Below, in pieces: positions 32,720 to 36,683 of a stretch of 36,683 nucleotides of DNA. The number at the start of each line of letters is the position of its first letter. Positions within the stretch are counted from its first letter, which is position 1. Both the position numbers and the translations under genes were made by a program. The notes under the pieces were generated by a model that saw nothing but the letters and a program-made list of their open reading frames with translations, was not told where the DNA came from and searched no databases. The DNA is from a virus. Location of the stretch: positions 5,332-42,014 of IMG/VR virus record IMGVR_UViG_3300030102_007435; one strand, given 5' to 3'.

Positions 32720-33247
32720 ATGATTACAGCAAAAGACATTCTACAATTCAAAACACACAAAGTTTCTCTACAAGAAAGTAAGAGTTGTATCTACAATGGT
32801 AGTCCGTTTCAAGTTTACAAACAAATGAGTAGTAAAAAGAAAGGGGCAAGGTTCGAGGGTATTGTACAAGAGTATTGCACAAACTTAGGATACAAAGTTA
32901 CAAAACCTGATAACTCAGATCATGACAGGAAGATCAACAACATCAAGGTTGAGATCAAGGGTTCAATGATATGGTCAGGCAAAGATGAGCATTTCCGTTG
33001 GCAACAATTACGACCGCATCAAGATTATGATGTTGTTATATTCCTTGCAATATTCCCACAACAGATAGAGTTCTATGGGTGTACAAAGCAAGATGTCAAA
33101 GACAATCTTGAAATACAGGACGAGAAGGGCAACTGGATACACAACCAACATGGAGGACTCAAGGTCAACTCAGGCACATTCTTTTTGGATAGTGACGGTC
33201 TAACCATACCAACATGGTTCAAATCAATCGAAGAGGTATTACAATGA
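32720..33247 (+). CDS. PD-(D/E)XK nuclease-like protein
   Basis: 175 aa from the ATG at 32720; an upstream in-frame ATG at 32696 overlaps the predicted -10 box and would not be on the transcript. The middle fits the PD-(D/E)XK fold of restriction enzymes: a helix with ARFEGIVQEYC (Glu46), the strand LGYKV, then the active-site pair with an acidic residue in SDHDRKI (Asp67 or Asp69) and VEIKGS (Glu78-x-Lys80). After it come RWQQLRPHQDYDVVIFLAIF, a strand/helix typical of this superfamily, and a conserved-looking NQHGGLKVNSGTFF. It is coupled to the methyltransferase by ATGA, which suggests a restriction-modification-type pair. A DNA-repair or host-DNA-degrading nuclease is the alternative. Confidence 0.8.
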   Translation: MITAKDILQFKTHKVSLQESKSCIYNGSPFQVYKQMSSKKKGARFEGIVQEYCTNLGYKVTKPDNSDHDRKINNIKVEIKGSMIWSGKDEHFRWQQLRPHQDYDVVIFLAIFPQQIEFYGCTKQDVKDNLEIQDEKGNWIHNQHGGLKVNSGTFFLDSDGLTIPTWFKSIEEVLQ

Positions 33248-34032
33248 AACTCAACACAATTACAAACTCAGACTGTCTAAAGTATCTGAAGAAACTACCA
33301 GACAATTCAGTTGATCTCGTACTAACTGACCCCCCATACTTCATAGGATTTGACGGTGGTAAGGGTTGGGATAAGCAATGGAAGAGTGACAGGGAGTACA
33401 TTCAATGGTGCATAGAGTGGACTAAAGAGTGTGTCAGGGTACTCAAAGATGAACGTATGCTCGTTGTATGGGGTACTCTAAAGACTGAAGCGTTCTTACT
33501 GTATAAACTAGCATTGAACCGTATGGAGGGCATCACACCGCAGAATGAGATCATTTGGTCATACAACTGGGGTGGTAGGTCTAAGGATAACTTTGCTCGT
33601 AAACATGAGTATGCTTGGTGCTATTCGACAGGTGATAAATTTTTGTTCAATGGTGATGACGTTCGTATTGATCGTAAGATGAATACTAACATAAGAACTG
33701 GATTACAGCATACAAAGGGTACTATACCAACATGTGTGTGGGAGAAGAACAACCACACAACCAGTAAGGACTATGTTGGTTGGCATGCTACAACCAAGAA
33801 TATTGACATACTGTCAAGGATAATCAAGGCATATACAAATGTCAATGATGTGGTTCTGGACTGTTTCATGGGTTCTGGAAGTACAGCAGTTGCAAGTCTT
33901 AGAACTGGACGTAACTTTATTGGATGTGAGCGATCTAAAGAGTATTATGCACAGGCAAAGAAGCGTATATGTGACAGTCAAAAAAGTGACACCAAAAACG
34001 TGTCTAAGGCAAGTCTAGCGTCTATACTATAG
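33244..34032 (+). CDS. beta-class DNA methyltransferase
   Basis: 262 aa from the ATG at 33244, which overlaps the nuclease stop (ATGA) and follows an AGAGG sequence. Catalytic motif IV DPPY is at residues 29-32 (LTDPPYFIGFD), and the AdoMet-binding motif I comes later (VVLDCFMGSGST, 203-214), followed by GRNFIGCER. This IV-before-I order defines the beta class of N6-adenine or N4-cytosine methyltransferases. With no separate target-recognition domain beyond the middle region (about 90-190), the recognition site cannot be predicted. It probably methylates phage DNA against its partner nuclease or host enzymes. The stop codon lies in a short palindrome at 34020-34034. Confidence 0.88.
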   Translation: MKLNTITNSDCLKYLKKLPDNSVDLVLTDPPYFIGFDGGKGWDKQWKSDREYIQWCIEWTKECVRVLKDERMLVVWGTLKTEAFLLYKLALNRMEGITPQNEIIWSYNWGGRSKDNFARKHEYAWCYSTGDKFLFNGDDVRIDRKMNTNIRTGLQHTKGTIPTCVWEKNNHTTSKDYVGWHATTKNIDILSRIIKAYTNVNDVVLDCFMGSGSTAVASLRTGRNFIGCERSKEYYAQAKKRICDSQKSDTKNVSKASLASIL

Positions 34033-34034
34033 AC
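34020..34034 (+). other. palindrome over the methyltransferase stop codon
   Basis: GTCTATA-C-TATAGAC, with the TAG stop at 34030-34032 inside the right arm. It can form a 6-bp stem with a 3-base loop. Confidence 0.45.
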
Positions 34035-34053
34035 ATATACAGGAGTTACACCT

Positions 34054-34194
34054 ATGAGACAATTCACAGTTTCAGCATTACTTGAGGGATACAGGGTGGA
34101 GGAGACTGTAACAGCAGTTTCTATTCATCATGCTATCAAGATCATGAAGGCAAAGTATGGCAATGCTGCTAGAAACATTTACGTTTTGAACTAA
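34054..34194 (+). CDS. small hypothetical protein (46 aa)
   Basis: 46 aa, MRQFTVSALLEGYRVEETV then a helix (SIHHAIKIMKAKYG) and a NIYVLN strand. A clear AGGAG lies 8 bases before the ATG. Its N-terminus resembles that of the 35786 product, so the two may be relatives. It shares one base with the next start (TAATG). Confidence 0.7.
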   Translation: MRQFTVSALLEGYRVEETVTAVSIHHAIKIMKAKYGNAARNIYVLN

Positions 34195-34364
34195 TGAATG
34201 AACAAAGACTGAACGAAGAACTCGACATCATGGAAGAGCATGAAAGGGTCAAGGAAAAGCGTTATCAGGAGTTTCAGCAATGGTTGAACCAATGCCCACT
34301 CGTGATAACTGACTACAACGATTTCACAAACGAGTTTCAAATCACATTCTCATTATCAGACTAA
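34194..34364 (+). CDS. small hypothetical protein (56 aa)
   Basis: 56 aa. Strongly helical, charged N-terminal half (MNEQRLNEELDIMEEHERVK) and a beta-like end (EFQITFSLSD). It shares single bases with both neighbours (TAATG on each side), so translation is probably by termination-reinitiation. No family recognised. Confidence 0.7.
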   Translation: MNEQRLNEELDIMEEHERVKEKRYQEFQQWLNQCPLVITDYNDFTNEFQITFSLSD

Positions 34365-34591
34365 TGGAGTATATCACATACAAAAAGCAAGATTTCATTT
34401 TTGCATCATCACACATATTATGTGAGACATTGCCCCCTGACTTTGATACATGGAGTGAGGAGAAACTTGACGATTTCCTAAGTGACAATGCTTATGAACC
34501 GTTCGAGTATCACACACCCACACAAATATTCCAAGAGATAGAGTCACTTGCTCACTCAGTCAGGGATTACATCAAATGTGACAGTCAATAA
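34364..34591 (+). CDS. small hypothetical protein (75 aa)
   Basis: 75 aa, acidic, MEYITYKKQDFIFASSH to DYIKCDSQ. It is coupled to the preceding gene by TAATG and is the last of this small run. A 9-bp hairpin (34575-34601) surrounds its stop codon. Function unknown. Confidence 0.75.
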   Translation: MEYITYKKQDFIFASSHILCETLPPDFDTWSEEKLDDFLSDNAYEPFEYHTPTQIFQEIESLAHSVRDYIKCDSQ

Positions 34592-34601
34592 GTGTCACAT
34601 T
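34575..34601 (+). terminator. 9-bp hairpin around the stop of the 34364 gene
   Basis: AATGTGACA, 9-base loop containing the stop, TGTCACATT. Followed by TACAC rather than a U-tract. Similar in layout to the hairpin over the cobS stop. Confidence 0.5.
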
Positions 34602-34611
34602 TACACTTGCA

Positions 34612-34640
34612 TTACACAATAGGCAAGTTATTATTATAGT
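34612..34640 (+). promoter_or_regulatory. sigma70-type promoter for the 34658 gene
   Basis: TTACAC (34612-34617), 17-base spacer, TATAGT (34635-34640). The short leader ACAAATCAATCATT before the ATG at 34658 has no Shine-Dalgarno sequence. Confidence 0.5.
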
Positions 34641-34657
34641 ATAACAAATCAATCATT

Positions 34658-34879
34658 ATGGAAAGAACTAAAAAACAACTTTTCAAAGACATTCAATTCT
34701 GTAAGAATGTATTGGGTTTATCCCCAGAAGATACCGACAACATGATTATGGTATGTGACAAGTTGAAAATCGGTGCAGAGTATTTCTCAGAGGAGTTCGT
34801 ATTCGAGGGAGACGGTATTGAATCCGTTGTTAGAGTACATGACCCAGAATACCTAAAAATCAAGTGGAGACTAGCATGA
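34658..34879 (+). CDS. small hypothetical protein (73 aa)
   Basis: 73 aa, a helical N-terminus (KKQLFKDIQFCKNVLG) and a beta-like C-terminus (EEFVFEGDGIESVVRVHD). It is the first gene after a promoter with an AATCAATCA leader and is coupled to the next gene by ATGA. No family recognised. Confidence 0.75.
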   Translation: MERTKKQLFKDIQFCKNVLGLSPEDTDNMIMVCDKLKIGAEYFSEEFVFEGDGIESVVRVHDPEYLKIKWRLA

Positions 34880-35037
34880 ATGTACCACTTACAGATACTC
34901 AGTTAGAAGACATCATTTACTATCTTGGTTGGAAAATTCAAGAAATCAATGAAGCAGGTTGCGATCTAGAATTTCCAGAGATCGAAGACACACTACAACA
35001 CCTAAAGGATTACCAACATGGAACTCAGACAAGATAG
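34876..35037 (+). CDS. small hypothetical protein (53 aa)
   Basis: 53 aa, acidic and helical (DTQLEDIIYYLGWKIQEINEAG, EIEDTLQHLKDYQ). It begins on the stop of the previous gene (ATGA) and overlaps the next gene by 20 bases in another frame. Function unknown. Confidence 0.65.
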   Translation: MNVPLTDTQLEDIIYYLGWKIQEINEAGCDLEFPEIEDTLQHLKDYQHGTQTR

Positions 35038-35347
35038 CAAAGACACATACACTTTGCAACTCACTCGCAGGGAACTAGGTTTACTAGAACATCAAGCAGG
35101 CATTTGGTATCATAGAGTGGATTCAGACCTTGAGCAGGGTGCTATAGGTTATGACCATTACTTAGTTGATTCTTTCGGCAAAGATGCCATTGTAGGTCTA
35201 TACAAAGAAGTTAGAACAGTTGTTGATGCTAACTTTGACAGTTTCAAAGACCTAAAACGAAAGGACGCTTTTACCAGACCATTTTGTTATGAACCAAAGA
35301 GTGAAAACCACTACACTAAGTGGGATATAGGTCAATTCAAAGACTGA
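35018..35347 (+). CDS. hypothetical protein (109 aa)
   Basis: 109 aa, starting inside the end of the previous gene. The N-terminus (KDTYTLQLTRRELGLLEHQAG) reads as a strand plus helix, the rest as mixed helix with an aromatic-rich end (NHYTKWDIGQFKD). A hairpin at 35354-35380 follows the stop. No family recognised. Confidence 0.75.
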   Translation: MELRQDSKDTYTLQLTRRELGLLEHQAGIWYHRVDSDLEQGAIGYDHYLVDSFGKDAIVGLYKEVRTVVDANFDSFKDLKRKDAFTRPFCYEPKSENHYTKWDIGQFKD

Positions 35348-35353
35348 CACATG

Positions 35354-35380
35354 ATCGGTTGCTATCTTATTGTAACCGAT
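35354..35380 (+). terminator. hairpin overlapping the next promoter
   Basis: ATCGGTTGC (35354-35362), 9-base loop, GTAACCGAT (35372-35380): 9 pairs including one G-U. It is followed by TATTATAATA, which serves as the -10 region of the next gene rather than a U-tract. Confidence 0.5.
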
Positions 35381-35389
35381 TATTATAAT
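35359..35389 (+). promoter_or_regulatory. promoter for the 35410 operon
   Basis: TATAAT at 35384-35389 (or TATTAT at 35381-35386) with TTGCTA (35359-35364) at 19 or 16 bases. The leader AGCAATCAATCAATC runs directly into the ATG at 35410. Confidence 0.5.
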
Positions 35390-35409
35390 ACTATAGCAAT
35401 CAATCAATC

Positions 35410-35667
35410 ATGGCAATGACACCTCGACAATTCATGGAAGAAGTTTACGAGATAGCATTTGGCGATCAAGCATACTATCGTGGTTTCTTTCCAGAAGAAG
35501 TGCTAGAAACACTCAGAGAATTTTCAGACAACGCTCTCAAGGTCGAAGAGTTGAGTCTAGAACCCGAACAGTATGAAGACATGGATAGGCAACTTGAAGA
35601 CGCTTATCGTAGAGGATACATGGACGGTCGTAAATTTCTATTACAACAACAGGAGACAAACTCATGA
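35410..35667 (+). CDS. small hypothetical protein (85 aa)
   Basis: 85 aa, acidic and helical (TPRQFMEEVYEIAFG, EEVLETLREFSDNALK, DMDRQLEDAYRRGYMDGRKF). It leads a coupled run of six or more tiny genes, each starting on the previous stop. An SD-less AATCAATCA leader precedes it. Function unknown. Confidence 0.75.
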   Translation: MAMTPRQFMEEVYEIAFGDQAYYRGFFPEEVLETLREFSDNALKVEELSLEPEQYEDMDRQLEDAYRRGYMDGRKFLLQQQETNS

Positions 35668-35789
35668 ATCGTTCAGAACTAGAAAAACTAATTACTGACT
35701 TTGTTATAGAGCATAATCTTGATGCTCAGTTCGTACAGCAAACAGAAGGACTAACTTATGTTCGATTTGTAGTCGAGGAGGACTCATGA
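35664..35789 (+). CDS. tiny hypothetical protein (41 aa)
   Basis: 41 aa, MNRSELEKLITDFVIEHNL then a strand pair ending YVRFVVEEDS. Coupled on both sides by ATGA, with AGGAG 8 bases before the ATG (35651-35655). No family recognised. Confidence 0.65.
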   Translation: MNRSELEKLITDFVIEHNLDAQFVQQTEGLTYVRFVVEEDS

Positions 35790-35965
35790 AACAGTACACA
35801 ATTACAGCAGTCAAGGAATACGAGTACACAAAAACAGTTTTTGCTGACAATCTTGTGGACGCTCATCTACAGGCATTTGAATCAGAGGAGGAATGGACTC
35901 TCATTACTGACCCTGACTATGATGAACACAACCCTTACAACATTACACTAATTGAGGAATCATGA
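35786..35965 (+). CDS. small hypothetical protein (59 aa)
   Basis: 59 aa, MKQYTITAVKEYEYTKTVFADNL followed by a helix and an acidic end. The N-terminal strand-strand-helix layout resembles the 34054 product. Coupled on both sides by ATGA; GAGGAG precedes the start. Function unknown. Confidence 0.7.
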   Translation: MKQYTITAVKEYEYTKTVFADNLVDAHLQAFESEEEWTLITDPDYDEHNPYNITLIEES

Positions 35966-36171
35966 CAGTAAAATACACATTTCCAAGTGATGACCCATAT
36001 CAGGAGGGCGAAGAAATCTACTACAACATGGTAGATTTTCTAAATGATTCAGAAGTACATCAAATCTGGGAAATTGTCGGCAAGGCACTTGACAGAAATA
36101 ATATTGTCACATCAGACAATGAAAGTCTATCAGTTCGGGTGTATGATGAACTTAGTTACGAGGAATCATGA
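35962..36171 (+). CDS. small hypothetical protein (69 aa)
   Basis: 69 aa, acidic: MTVKYTFPSDDPYQEGEEIYY, a helix (NDSEVHQIWEIVGKAL) and a C-terminal strand. Starts on the previous stop (ATGA) after GAGG and ends coupled to the next gene. No family recognised. Confidence 0.75.
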   Translation: MTVKYTFPSDDPYQEGEEIYYNMVDFLNDSEVHQIWEIVGKALDRNNIVTSDNESLSVRVYDELSYEES

Positions 36172-36314
36172 CTCTACTCAATGAATTGCATGACATCATC
36201 AATGAAGATGACATGACAGCATCACATGACTTAGTTGAAATTATGTTCAATTTACTTGACACCAATCAACTGACTCAACTTGAAGATATTATCACAAATC
36301 AGTTCCCAAAATGA
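36168..36314 (+). CDS. tiny hypothetical protein (48 aa)
   Basis: 48 aa, all-helical and acidic, with an internal similarity between its two halves (LNELHDIINEDDM and TQLEDIITNQ). Coupled on both sides by ATGA; GAGG lies just upstream. Function unknown. Confidence 0.65.
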   Translation: MTLLNELHDIINEDDMTASHDLVEIMFNLLDTNQLTQLEDIITNQFPK

Positions 36315-36448
36315 AAACAGTTACTTACACATTTGATGAACTACACGCTTTTAGTGAGCATGTAACATGGTGCATCATGGAACAAGATCAACCAGTTGAT
36401 GACAACTTACAATCTTTTATAGACAAAACTCTTTATTCAAATGACTAA
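36311..36448 (+). CDS. tiny hypothetical protein (45 aa)
   Basis: 45 aa, MKTVTYTFDELHAFSEHV, acidic and helical, ending FIDKTLYSND. Starts on the previous stop and overlaps the next gene by 8 bases. No family recognised. Confidence 0.65.
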   Translation: MKTVTYTFDELHAFSEHVTWCIMEQDQPVDDNLQSFIDKTLYSND

Positions 36449-36683
36449 TCACAAACAAGTAAACTTCACAACTGTCATGGACTATCGTCAAACATTTACA
36501 GTTGACATTGACTTTGAAGCACTCAAAAAAGAATTAGTTGAAAAATACGACTATGATGAAGAAGAAGTGCAATCAACATGGGAGAGTGATGACGAAATGT
36601 ACAACCTCGCATGGGAAATGGTCATGGAAGACCCAGACAAGTATCGTGACCAAGAATTTGGTCATGGAGACTATGACAATGAA
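36441..36683 (+). CDS. partial small acidic protein, runs off the window
   Basis: At least 81 residues with no stop before the right edge. N-terminus MTNHKQVNFTTVMDYRQTF, then a helix (FEALKKELVEKYDYDEEEV) and a very acidic, aromatic-rich region (MVMEDPDKYRDQEFGHGDYDNE). It overlaps the previous gene by 8 bases. The 3' end is missing, so length and function are unknown. Confidence 0.65.
   Translation, partial: MTNHKQVNFTTVMDYRQTFTVDIDFEALKKELVEKYDYDEEEVQSTWESDDEMYNLAWEMVMEDPDKYRDQEFGHGDYDNE

Overview
The window looks like a piece of a T4-like marine cyanophage (cyanomyovirus) genome infecting Synechococcus or Prochlorococcus. Four things point there. A contractile-tail hub block is followed by very large repeat-built tail fibres. 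T4-type late promoters (NATAAATA) lie in several intergenic gaps of the structural region. A cobS-type AAA+ ATPase sits beside a HExxH/VWA protein, a pair typical of cyanomyoviruses. The remaining space is filled by tightly overlapping tiny genes. No photosynthesis gene and no tRNA gene was seen. The phage assignment is strong; the exact host is inferred.

Layout. (1) 15-7958, plus strand: tail tip/baseplate hub. Two Gly-rich membrane-active-looking proteins are followed by a gp27-like hub, a small acidic protein, a gp5-like OB-fold hub/spike with no visible lysozyme, a beta-rich shaft-like protein, a tip protein ending in an S74 chaperone, and an overlapping -1-frame ORF. (2) 7997-9048: two tiny plus-strand genes behind a sigma70-type promoter, then a minus-strand gene with its own late promoter. 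(3) 9091-24676, plus strand: tail-fibre/adhesin block of 1790, 786, 113, 646, 1431, 253 and 136 aa products, with 12-bp, 162-bp and 33-bp tandem repeats, closed by a strong intrinsic terminator at 24723-24762. (4) 24685-25653: an unassigned protein with an unclear start. (5) 28178-25741, minus strand: a surface-sugar operon (CMP-Kdo-synthetase-like, SIS isomerase, HAD phosphatase, short UDP-sugar dehydrogenase). (6) 28260-36683, plus strand: host-sigma70-type promoters drive small genes, the CobT-like/CobS pair, a KTSC-like protein, a PD-(D/E)XK nuclease coupled to a beta-class DNA methyltransferase, and about a dozen ATGA-coupled tiny acidic proteins running off the right edge.

How it fits together. 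Regions 1-3 build the injection tip and host-recognition organs late in infection. Region 5 may remodel host surface sugar. Region 6 looks early or middle and may act on host metabolism or DNA: an AAA+/VWA-peptidase machine and a restriction-modification-like pair. The most interesting items are that nuclease-methylase operon with an inverted repeat abutting its promoter, two pairs of overlapping opposed promoters (9051-9087 and 28199-28240), a shared Shine-Dalgarno-less leader (AATCAATCA) at early operon starts, and modular repeats and domain sharing among the fibre genes. All coordinates and motifs were read by eye; no database search was run.
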